Origin: DUZB01 sp964407525
GTDB lineage: Bacteria > Desulfobacterota > DSM-4660 > Desulfatiglandales > Desulfatiglandaceae
Direction: 5' to 3'
Length of the DNA stretch: 8,942 bases
Assembly (NCBI GenBank): GCA_964407525.1
Contig: CAYOWC010000206.1
Span: forward strand, 1 to 8,942
Under the pieces are notes generated by a model. That model was not told the DNA's origin and did not search any database. It saw nothing but the letters and a program-made list of their open reading frames with translations. Position numbers and translations under genes: made by a program. Within the stretch, counting starts at the first letter, position 1, and each line of letters begins with the position of its first letter. Shown here piece by piece: positions 1 through 5,662 of this stretch.

Positions 1-65
1 CGATGATCCAATATTTTTTCCGCGGCCCTAAGCTGTGCCCATATGTAAAACATTTCAGATGGCAT
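1..65 (-). CDS. Possible 5' end of an unidentified gene, cut by window edge
   Basis: A minus-strand frame stays open from an ATG at 65-63 (or a second in-frame ATG at 53-51) to the window edge, about 21 codons, reading MPSEMFYIWAQLRAAEKIL and onward. It overlaps the last codons of the epimerase gene in another frame. An AAGGGTGGG stretch just before the first ATG could serve as a weak ribosome binding site. Such a short overlap is typical of translationally coupled operon genes, so a sugar-metabolism partner of the epimerase is conceivable. I do not recognise the peptide, and 21 open codons can arise by chance. Confidence 0.25.
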   Translation of the reverse strand, partial: MPSEMFYIWAQLRAAEKILDH

Positions 66-903
66 CCCACCCTTTGCGAATCAGACTGAAACCTTCTTTC
101 CAGACTTCGTCCAGAGATGGTGATAAATCCCTCCAGATCATGGTTGCAGCGGCTAATTGAGGCAAAGCACGACTAAACGCTTCAATAGTCAACCACCCAT
201 CGTACCCGACCGATTTCAATTCACGAAATACCGTAGCCCAATCGATATGGCCTTTGCCGGGAGTGCCCCTGTCATTTTCAGAAATATGAACATGACTGAT
301 CCATTGGGAGGCTGGGCCAATACAGTCCGTGACATGCTTCTCTTCAAGATTGGCGTGAAAGGTATCATACATACCGGTAATGGCAGGGTGGTCAACTTTC
401 GTCAGATACGAACAAAGATCCTCCATGGTGTTGACAAAATAGCATTCAAATCGATTGATCGCTTCGAGGACAACCGTAATCCCAGAGGCCTGGGCATAAT
501 CACCTACCTGCCGGTGAAATTCTATGGCACGGTCCACTTCCGTTTCTGTGGGGCCGGATCCCGTAAAATATCCCAGGGTCTGATGCACAGGACCACATAA
601 TTGAGTCGTACCGAGAGCAGCACTACAGTCCAACGCCCATTTAAGATAATCAAGCCCTTTTTTCCGACAATTGGGGTCATCGGAAAGCGGGTGCATTTCG
701 ACTTCCGGGATAATAGTCAGCGCAGTACAATCAAGTCCCATATCGTTAAGCGTTCCTTTCAGATGCCTATAATGGGATGGCTCTCCTTCCAATATCGGTA
801 TTTGAACACCATCATACCCTTGTTTTTTCAAGGCCTCCATAATCGGATGGTGCTCTTCAGTGACATGCCCTGTCCAGAGAAACATATTAAAGCCAATTTT
901 CAT
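55..903 (-). CDS. Sugar 3-epimerase, D-tagatose/D-psicose 3-epimerase family (TIM barrel)
   Basis: This 282-residue protein has the full length of the cytosolic D-tagatose/D-psicose 3-epimerase family, which is part of the xylose isomerase-like TIM-barrel superfamily. These enzymes use a divalent metal, usually Mn, to epimerise keto-sugars at C3. The likely metal ligands are Glu147 (in VLEAINRFE), Asp180 (MYDTFHANLEE), His206 (HVHISEN) and Glu241 (TIEAF). They have the same mutual spacing as the ligands I recall for the Agrobacterium D-psicose epimerase. The family motif DRGTPGKGHIDW (211-222) and a late WRDLSPS segment are also present. The start at 903 is fixed by a strong AAGGAGG (909-915) five bases upstream. 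The gene is divergent from iolD. The exact substrate cannot be read from the sequence; one candidate is a 5-keto-L-gluconate epimerase role (IolO-like, known from the Thermotoga inositol pathway). It is not IolE, whose sequence signature differs. Confidence 0.85.
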   Translation of the reverse strand: MKIGFNMFLWTGHVTEEHHPIMEALKKQGYDGVQIPILEGEPSHYRHLKGTLNDMGLDCTALTIIPEVEMHPLSDDPNCRKKGLDYLKWALDCSAALGTTQLCGPVHQTLGYFTGSGPTETEVDRAIEFHRQVGDYAQASGITVVLEAINRFECYFVNTMEDLCSYLTKVDHPAITGMYDTFHANLEEKHVTDCIGPASQWISHVHISENDRGTPGKGHIDWATVFRELKSVGYDGWLTIEAFSRALPQLAAATMIWRDLSPSLDEVWKEGFSLIRKGWDAI

Positions 904-947
904 TTTTACCTCCTTTACCCATCAGTAATTTTGGATAACAGACCTCG

Positions 948-979
948 TCAAATAGTTAAGTGGTTGAGTTGTTGAGTTG
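948..979 (+). repeat. Left octamer array of the MITE-like element (4 x 8 bp)
   Basis: Four consecutive octamers, TCAAATAG, TTAAGTGG, TTGAGTTG and TTGAGTTG, follow the 9-bp terminus directly. The last two units are identical. Confidence 0.75.
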
Positions 980-1070
980 GAAAATAAGCACGTGAAATCA
1001 ACACATTGCCTATTCAAATCCATCGGGTGTCCAATTTTGAGGTGAAAGGGATAACTTCAAATAATAATAA

Positions 1071-1102
1071 CCACTTAACTACTAATCTACTCGACCACTT
1101 AA
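1071..1102 (-). repeat. Right octamer array of the MITE-like element (4 x 8 bp)
   Basis: Read on the minus strand from the right end inward, the units are TTAAGTGG, TCGAGTAG, ATTAGTAG and TTAAGTGG. The first and last are identical to each other and to the second unit of the left array, so the arms are related but not perfect mirror copies. Confidence 0.75.
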
Positions 1103-1169
1103 CGAGGTCTGGATAATGGAATTTTATTGGTTAACCCTGCTAAATTTTTCCCGGATGCAAATAATTCAG

Positions 1170-1198
1170 TTGCCAAATATAGAATGCTGTGTTTTCAT
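1170..1198 (+). promoter_or_regulatory. Candidate sigma-70 promoter for iolD
   Basis: TTGCCA (1170-1175, five of six consensus bases) is followed after 17 bases by TTTCAT (1193-1198, four of six). This would start a transcript roughly 28 bases before the iolD start codon. It lies just outside the MITE-like element. The match is weak, and AT-rich DNA produces such pairs by chance. Confidence 0.3.
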
Positions 1199-1221
1199 AT
1201 GCAAACAAAAAATCAGGAACG

Positions 1222-1227
1222 AGGAGG
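1222..1227 (+). promoter_or_regulatory. Ribosome binding site that sets the iolD start
   Basis: A perfect AGGAGG lies five bases before the ATG at 1233. No comparable site precedes the upstream in-frame ATG at 1116, which overlaps the flanking repeat of the MITE-like element and would add 39 residues unlike the family. Confidence 0.85.
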
Positions 1228-1232
1228 AACTG

Positions 1233-3107
1233 ATGGAAAGAACAATCCGGCTTACCGTTGGACAGGCAGTAGCTCTATTTTTACAGAATCAATGGACCGA
1301 ACGTGATGGAGTGGAGCAACGGCTCATTCCTAAAGTGTGCGGCATATACGGACATGGCAATTTGTCGGGTCTGGGGCAGGGTTTTATCGAATGCGGCCAG
1401 GAGATAGAATTCCATCAGCCTTTTCACGAACAGAGTATGGTGCATATGGCCGTAGGATATGCCCGTGCCAAAAGGCGGCTTGCAACCATGGCATGTACGG
1501 CCTCCATCGGGCCCGGTACAGCCAATATGTACACCGGTGCGGCCGGTGCGACCATCACCAAAGTTCCCGTCTTGCTTCTTCCCTCCGACCATTACGGTAC
1601 AAGGCGTCAGGGAATCGTCATGCAGCAAATTGAGCATGGGATCGAATATGATTTCAGCATTGCCGACGGTTTACGACCAGTCAGCGTTTTTTTCGATAAA
1701 ATCGTTCGGCCGGAACAGCTTACAGCCTCGCTGATGGAAGCAACGCGCGTCCTCACAAGCCCTGATGAAGCCGGTGCCGTAACGATCTCCATCTGTCAGG
1801 GGGTTCAGAGCGAAGCGGGTGATTTCCCCACCAAACTCTTTGAAAAACGGGTCTGGCATGTGGATCGACGGCCCCCTGCGAATTCACAGGTCGCCAGGGT
1901 TGTGCAGTTGCTCAAAGATGCACGTCAACCGTTGATCATCAGTGGCGGTGGGGTCTATTATTCTGAAGCAGAAGAGGCATTGCGTAATTTTTCAGAGGCT
2001 TTTGGCATTCCCGTGGTAGAAACCATCGCAGGGCGCAGTACCATGGGTGATGCGCTGCCCATGGCAGCCGGTGGTATGGGAGTGGCCGGAAATTTTGCAG
2101 CCAACCATCTGGCGGAACATACGGATCTGGTACTTGCCATTGGGACACGAATGCTGGACGTAATCTCTTGTGCCCAGTCGGCATTTCAAAACACGGACGT
2201 ACGATTCGCCTCCATTAATGTCCTTGGGAAAGATGCTTTTAAATTTGCTGCCGAACCGATATTAGCCGACGCACGCGAAGGGATCTCGAAACTGGCCGTA
2301 GCCGCAAGAGAAGCCGGTATTACGGCTAATGAAGAGTGGGTTGCCACGACAGAAAGGGTGAAAAAAGAATGGCACGATCTGGCTTCACCAACCCTGATTG
2401 CAAAGAATGGAGAGCCTCTAACCCAGGCGCAGGCATTAAAAATTGTAAATGATGAGATCCCTGAAGACTCTTATGTGGTAGCGGTAGCGGGCAGCCTGCC
2501 CGGTGATGTACACAAACTCTGGGATACCAGGGGCAATAAAAGATGTCACCTGGATTTTGGCTATTCCTGCATGACGTACGAAATCCCGGGCGGTATCGGC
2601 CTCTGCATGGCGGGTGAAAAAAATGTATTCGTATGTATTGGAGACGGGACCTACCTGATGAATCCCAGCGACCTCATTGTCGCAGCCCGCGAAGGAATCA
2701 ATATAACCGTGTGCGTGTTCGTCAATCACGGGTACCAGATTATCCGGGCACTACAGGTTATGACTACCGGTACCGAATTTAATGTAGAGTTCCGGGAGCA
2801 GGAAGAACAGAAGCAAAGCAAAGGCGATTTTCTCCCGGTTGATTTTGCAAAACACGCTGAAAGCTTCGGCGCGAGGGTCCACAAAGCTTCGACGGGGGAA
2901 GAGTTGAGTGTATCACTGAAACAAGCGAAAAACGAAGACGGTCTTTCCGTCGTCGTTATTGAAGTGGATCCCTATGAAATGTCAGTTGGGACCAAAAACA
3001 GTTTCTGGGATATCGCGCCGCCAATGGTCTCAAACGATCCGAAGGTCCAGGAACTCCGGCGTTCCTATGAAGAGAATCGTGACAAGGTCCAGCGGTATTA
3101 TCTGTAA
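1233..3107 (+). CDS. iolD: 3D-(3,5/4)-trihydroxycyclohexane-1,2-dione hydrolase (IolD)
   Basis: IolD is a cytosolic thiamine-diphosphate enzyme of myo-inositol catabolism. It hydrolyses the cyclic trihydroxycyclohexane-1,2-dione to 5-deoxy-D-glucuronate, opening the ring. The 624-residue length fits the family (about 620-640). The N-terminal cofactor-activating domain carries the catalytic glutamate Glu66 in FHEQSMVHMA. A central domain spans roughly 215-355 (PLIISGGG at 233-240). The C-terminal pyrophosphate-binding domain shows the IolD-typical DFGYSCMTYEIPGG (441-454) and the cofactor/Mg motif GDG (470-472) with Asn498 in VNHG. The start at 1233 was chosen for its AGGAGG and family fit. 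No other iol gene (iolA, B, C, E, G) is in the window, so the rest of the pathway must lie elsewhere or the locus is split. A related ThDP enzyme with a different diketone substrate is possible but less likely. Confidence 0.9.
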   Translation: MERTIRLTVGQAVALFLQNQWTERDGVEQRLIPKVCGIYGHGNLSGLGQGFIECGQEIEFHQPFHEQSMVHMAVGYARAKRRLATMACTASIGPGTANMYTGAAGATITKVPVLLLPSDHYGTRRQGIVMQQIEHGIEYDFSIADGLRPVSVFFDKIVRPEQLTASLMEATRVLTSPDEAGAVTISICQGVQSEAGDFPTKLFEKRVWHVDRRPPANSQVARVVQLLKDARQPLIISGGGVYYSEAEEALRNFSEAFGIPVVETIAGRSTMGDALPMAAGGMGVAGNFAANHLAEHTDLVLAIGTRMLDVISCAQSAFQNTDVRFASINVLGKDAFKFAAEPILADAREGISKLAVAAREAGITANEEWVATTERVKKEWHDLASPTLIAKNGEPLTQAQALKIVNDEIPEDSYVVAVAGSLPGDVHKLWDTRGNKRCHLDFGYSCMTYEIPGGIGLCMAGEKNVFVCIGDGTYLMNPSDLIVAAREGINITVCVFVNHGYQIIRALQVMTTGTEFNVEFREQEEQKQSKGDFLPVDFAKHAESFGARVHKASTGEELSVSLKQAKNEDGLSVVVIEVDPYEMSVGTKNSFWDIAPPMVSNDPKVQELRRSYEENRDKVQRYYL

Positions 3108-3162
3108 TTTTCAATGAATTTAGAGAAGTCTCTGAAACAGTAAAGATAGAGGAGAAAAGCTA

Positions 3163-4563
3163 ATGAGATACCTGGTCATATTTCCGCTCCTGTTGCTGGT
3201 TCTTATCATGACGAGTCTCCCCCTGATGGGAAACACGCGGACCGGGGTCTGCGCCGACGGGATCGACAATAACGGCGACGGGAAGATCGACTGCGAGGAT
3301 AGATCCTGTGCCGTTCTGCCTGTATGCCAAGTTAAATATTCGGCGACGCTCGACCTCATCAACAACTGCAGCGGCGAGGATCTTTATGTAACGGTCAATG
3401 CGGGCTCAGATTGGACGAGCAATGGAGTGGTGATCTGTGAGGCCGGACAAACGTGCAAGATCGCCCCCGGGATTTATGGATACGATGCCTCACACGATGG
3501 CCTGGATTTCCACATTGGCGAAACGCCCGATGAGGCAACCAAAGCCGAGGTCAGCTATATTCTTAAAAAGCCCGGGTACGGACCGCCGGAGCTCAGTTAT
3601 GACATCAGTGTGATCACCATGTGCGGCGCCTGCCCCAACTCCTGCAAGGAACCAAGCTGCTGTGCACAGCACTTCAATGAACCCGTCAGGATCTACGAAA
3701 ACAAGAAATGCCGATGCCTTTACTGCGCCGATGAAACCTGCCCGGATGCTTTTCATTTCCCAACGGACAACACTAAACAGGCAAACTGTCCCGCTTCAAC
3801 CAAACTGACCATCGAATTCTGTCCGACAAAAGATTGTGAAGGGGAGCATGGCGGAGTTCGTCCCTGCAATGCATCGGAAAGGAAGCTCTGTAATGATTGC
3901 ACAGGAGACAAGGTGTACTGCTGCCCGGAGTCGTCATATGGCTTCTCTCACGAGTGTCTTTGCCAGGAGAAATCACAATGGTGTGCAGGATTGCCCGATG
4001 CCGGATCGGGTTGCGGAACGGATCTTTCCAAATACTGCTATGTAGCGAACCTTACCGAGGAAGAGGTGACATTTGACTTCAGCGTCAACAATAAAATTGA
4101 CGGCAGCTCGAGCATATGTCCATTGTACGGGCCGAGCGTGAGCATCTGGCTGCCGGGCAGCAACAAAAAAATCGGACTTCACTACGGTATGAGCAGGCGG
4201 CTCAATGCTGATTTGAGCGCTGGCGGCGGCCTCGGTATTCAGGTCAACTTCTGGTTTTGGGATCGAGAGGCAGGCATTCCGATCCAGAAGGGACCGCCCC
4301 AGAACCCGGACAATTCGGGAGACAACTTCATCATCAGCAGCTCTTGTGAGATTCAGGACATAGAGGAACCGTGGTATGGCAAAGGCCAAAGGACCAGCAA
4401 GATAGCGGATGTAACAGCCCGAATGCTTGGGGGTCTTTGTGTGATTACGGTCGCACCGAACGAATACACGAAATGTGTCACCAAAGGGTGTTGCTCGCCA
4501 CCCGGCTACGCCAATACCTGCCAGGAAGCAGATGCATACGTATCCGAGTGCCCAATTCCTTGA
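3163..4563 (+). CDS. Secreted cysteine-rich protein with MopE-like motif and thaumatin-like segment
   Basis: This 466-residue protein begins with a signal-peptide-like segment (residues 1-23, a long Leu/Ile/Val run after Met-Arg) and should be exported and disulfide-bonded. I count 37 cysteines. Residues 30-49 form C-x-DGIDNNGDG-x2-DCED-x2-C, resembling the MopE/thrombospondin-3 type calcium- or metal-binding motif. Residues 62-222 resemble thaumatin-like proteins: LDLINNCS near the start, YDISVITMCGACPNSC (146-161), and a closing CPDAFHFPTDN (193-203) then TIEFCP (216-221), which matches the thaumatin C-terminal pattern. Residues 289-466 have no resemblance I recognise. GAGGAG (3149-3154) lies eight bases before the ATG. 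The gene starts 55 bp after iolD with no evident terminator between, so read-through is possible, though a functional link to inositol use is not evident. Function unknown. Confidence 0.8.
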   Translation: MRYLVIFPLLLLVLIMTSLPLMGNTRTGVCADGIDNNGDGKIDCEDRSCAVLPVCQVKYSATLDLINNCSGEDLYVTVNAGSDWTSNGVVICEAGQTCKIAPGIYGYDASHDGLDFHIGETPDEATKAEVSYILKKPGYGPPELSYDISVITMCGACPNSCKEPSCCAQHFNEPVRIYENKKCRCLYCADETCPDAFHFPTDNTKQANCPASTKLTIEFCPTKDCEGEHGGVRPCNASERKLCNDCTGDKVYCCPESSYGFSHECLCQEKSQWCAGLPDAGSGCGTDLSKYCYVANLTEEEVTFDFSVNNKIDGSSSICPLYGPSVSIWLPGSNKKIGLHYGMSRRLNADLSAGGGLGIQVNFWFWDREAGIPIQKGPPQNPDNSGDNFIISSSCEIQDIEEPWYGKGQRTSKIADVTARMLGGLCVITVAPNEYTKCVTKGCCSPPGYANTCQEADAYVSECPIP

Positions 4564-4632
4564 ACGTCGGGGACAGGCATCAAATTGTACCCCTGAGATG
4601 AATCCATTTGGAAAGCCGTGGGACCGACGTTC
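4562..4632. repeat. 9-bp inverted repeat spanning the 3' end of the cysteine-rich gene
   Basis: GAACGTCGG (4562-4570), which overlaps the stop codon of the plus-strand gene, is perfectly inverted as CCGACGTTC (4624-4632), just beyond the stop of the transposase relic. It may mark the left border of the RAYT/REP module. Confidence 0.5.
4569..4593. repeat. REP-like hairpin
   Basis: GGGGAC (4569-4574) pairs with GTACCCC (4587-4593) with one bulged A, leaving a 12-base loop. Short imperfect hairpins of this kind accompany REP-associated transposase genes, and this one lies beside the RAYT relic. No T-tract follows, so it is a poor intrinsic terminator. Confidence 0.45.
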
Positions 4633-4650
4633 TTGATTTATTGACTTTCC
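4621..4650 (+). repeat. Octamer-containing repeat, copy A (left flank of RAYT relic)
   Basis: GGGACCGACGTTC is followed by TTGATTTA and TTGACTTT, two 8-bp units. It resembles the copies at 5088-5116 (opposite strand) and 8722-8750. It overlaps the last codons of the relic. Confidence 0.5.
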
Positions 4651-5079
4651 GACAGTATTGCCTCTATATCCTCTTCTTCCAAAAACTTCGGCCCACGTAC
4701 TATTCCCGTCACTGCGGAAGGGTCGACACCGAGCTCCTTGGCAAGGGAAATGGAGGTTAGACCAAGTTGACGCGCTCCCTCGTAACAGAGGTCAGCACGT
4801 GCTTTCGCGATACTGGAGACTTTACTTCCGGATTCGAGTCTTCTTTTTCCAGACTGAAATGACCAGCTACTCTTTCCACCAATTGGTGCAGATCTATTCC
4901 CCGCTGCCTCAGCAGAGAATCGAACTTACAATCAATATGTCGCCAAGCCGATCGAGAAAAGACTCGTGATCCTCATCATCCTGGAAGATAACCGTTCTCT
5001 CGATTCCTCGAATGATTATGTAATGGACCGCCCTGGAGCGACTATTCGTGATTCGCTTGGCATTGTTCTTCCTTACCAT
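4638..5079 (-). pseudogene. Decayed REP-associated tyrosine transposase (RAYT)
   Basis: RAYTs are single-copy IS200-like HUH transposases tied to REP repeats. Starting at the ATG at 5079, the minus strand reads MVRKNNAKR, then RAVHYIIIRGIERTVIFQDD and FLDRLGDIL, a clear RAYT N-terminus of about 50 residues. This frame stops at 4909. From about 4935 another frame gives FDSLLRQRGIDLHQLVERVA, a C-terminal segment, so the middle of the protein, including the HUH motif and catalytic tyrosine, is missing through an internal deletion. A second frame change lies in the A5 run at 4844-4848. After it a third stretch, KRRLESGSKVSSIAKARADL and onward, carries the DnaA-like C-terminal helix-turn-helix (LAKELGVDPSAVTGIVRG) to the TAA at 4638. 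Full-length RAYTs of this type are larger, so the remnant cannot be active. The reading is by eye but consistent over three segments. Confidence 0.8.
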
Positions 5080-5087
5080 CACTGCTA

Positions 5088-5116
5088 GCGAATATCAATA
5101 TATCAACAACGTCCCC
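5088..5116 (-). repeat. Octamer-containing repeat, copy B (right flank of RAYT relic)
   Basis: On the minus strand this reads GGGGACGTTG then TTGATATA TTGATATT. It is an inverted relative of copy A at 4621-4650, so the two copies face inward around the transposase relic, the arrangement expected for RAYT-linked REP pairs. Confidence 0.5.
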
Positions 5117-5135
5117 ATATGCATACATATGCATG
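5116..5135. repeat. 10-bp tandem duplication CATATGCATA/G
   Basis: CATATGCATA (5116-5125) is followed directly by CATATGCATG (5126-5135). It abuts copy B of the octamer repeat. No function is evident. Confidence 0.5.
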
Positions 5136-5152
5136 GCTGAGAGACGAGAGAC

Positions 5153-5368
5153 GGGTCAAGTCTGCTGCTGACTGTTTTGCTCTGGAACCTTTACTAGAGC
5201 CTATAAACAAACCGATATATAGGGATCTGGGAGTAAAACGGGCAGTATCGTAATTACGGGGTGGTACTAAATGAACGAAGGGATGTGGGCCTTTATCTCC
5301 TAAAGGCTATGAAATGGATCTAACCGATCGAGGGGGTGTTAATTAACAGTCAAAAGCAGATTTGACCC
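5153..5368. mobile_element. 216-bp segment bounded by 24-bp inverted repeats
   Basis: Positions 5153-5176, beginning GGGTCAAGTCTGCT, match the reverse complement of 5345-5368, beginning GGGTCAAATCTGCT, at 21 of 24 bases. Each arm is itself a small hairpin; in the right arm GTCAAA (5349-5354) pairs with TTTGAC (5361-5366) around a six-base loop. The interior has no convincing reading frame. No clear target duplication is visible. It may be a paired-REP unit mobilised by a RAYT, or a MITE remnant. Confidence 0.5.
5289..5307. other. Perfect 7-bp hairpin inside the inverted-repeat segment
   Basis: GCCTTTA (5289-5295) and TAAAGGC (5301-5307) form a perfect stem around a five-base loop. There is no T-tract on either side, so it is not a typical terminator. 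Confidence 0.45.
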
Positions 5369-5529
5369 CACTCCCTGCCCCACCCAGTATGTTATGTTGA
5401 GGGTCAAGGAGGTGTTCAAATAGTTGCTTGAAGTTCATCCATTTGTATTGTGTATCTTTGACTGCCCCGTAATAGAAATTGAAATCATCAATTATATGTG
5501 AGTTCGCATAATTGCTTTTATAAAAAGCA

Positions 5530-5549
5530 GGGGCCACCGAGGTGGCCCC
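5530..5549 (-). terminator. Intrinsic terminator of the lipoprotein gene
   Basis: GGGGCCACC (5541-5549 read on the minus strand) and its complement (5530-5538) form a 9-bp GC-rich stem with a very tight turn. On the minus strand it is followed by TGCTTTTTA, a T-rich tract. It lies 113 bases past the stop codon of the minus-strand lipoprotein gene, so it ends that transcript. This also argues that the 88-codon open frame across it (5343-5609) is not a gene. Confidence 0.85.
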
Positions 5550-5662
5550 GCACCCTGGGTCGAAACCGCAGGGGAGATTTGTTTGTCTGTTTTGATAAAA
5601 TAACCGCAACTGTATGACAAAAAGAGCTCTTAGTTATTCCTTCAAATACAGTCCGGCCTACC

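Larger units (their letters stand above)
939..1111. mobile_element. MITE-like element, 173 bp, with mirrored 41-bp arms
   Basis: The ends are perfect inverted repeats, CAGACCTCG at 939-947 and CGAGGTCTG at 1103-1111. They are immediately flanked by the direct repeat GATAA (934-938 and 1112-1116), as expected for a 5-bp target duplication. Each end is followed inward by exactly four 8-bp units (948-979 and 1071-1102), so both arms are 41 bp long. The 91-bp centre (980-1070) is AT-rich, has no reading frame of note, and encodes no transposase. Seen: the termini, flanking repeats and octamers. Inferred: that it inserted as a unit. It lies between two divergent genes, only 36 bp from the epimerase start, so it probably displaced or supplies promoter sequence. 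Confidence 0.7.

Noticed and set aside
157..975. Two plus-strand open frames (157-600, 601-975) opposite the epimerase
   Set aside because: They are shadows of a well-supported gene on the other strand, and the second one ends inside the octamer array of the MITE-like element.
1116..1232. A 39-codon N-terminal extension of IolD
   Set aside because: The extra residues are unlike the family, the ATG at 1116 has no ribosome binding site, and AGGAGG marks the start at 1233.
3122..3140. A possible terminator between iolD and the cysteine-rich gene (AGAGA-AG-TCTCT)
   Set aside because: The loop is only two bases, the stem is five bp, and no T-tract follows.
4658..4969. A 103-codon plus-strand open frame
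   Set aside because: It is antisense to the RAYT relic, which gives a coherent protein-family match on the minus strand in three segments.
5343..5609. An 88-codon minus-strand open frame
   Set aside because: It runs straight through the intrinsic terminator at 5530-5549 and one arm of the inverted repeat, has no ribosome binding site, and resembles no protein.
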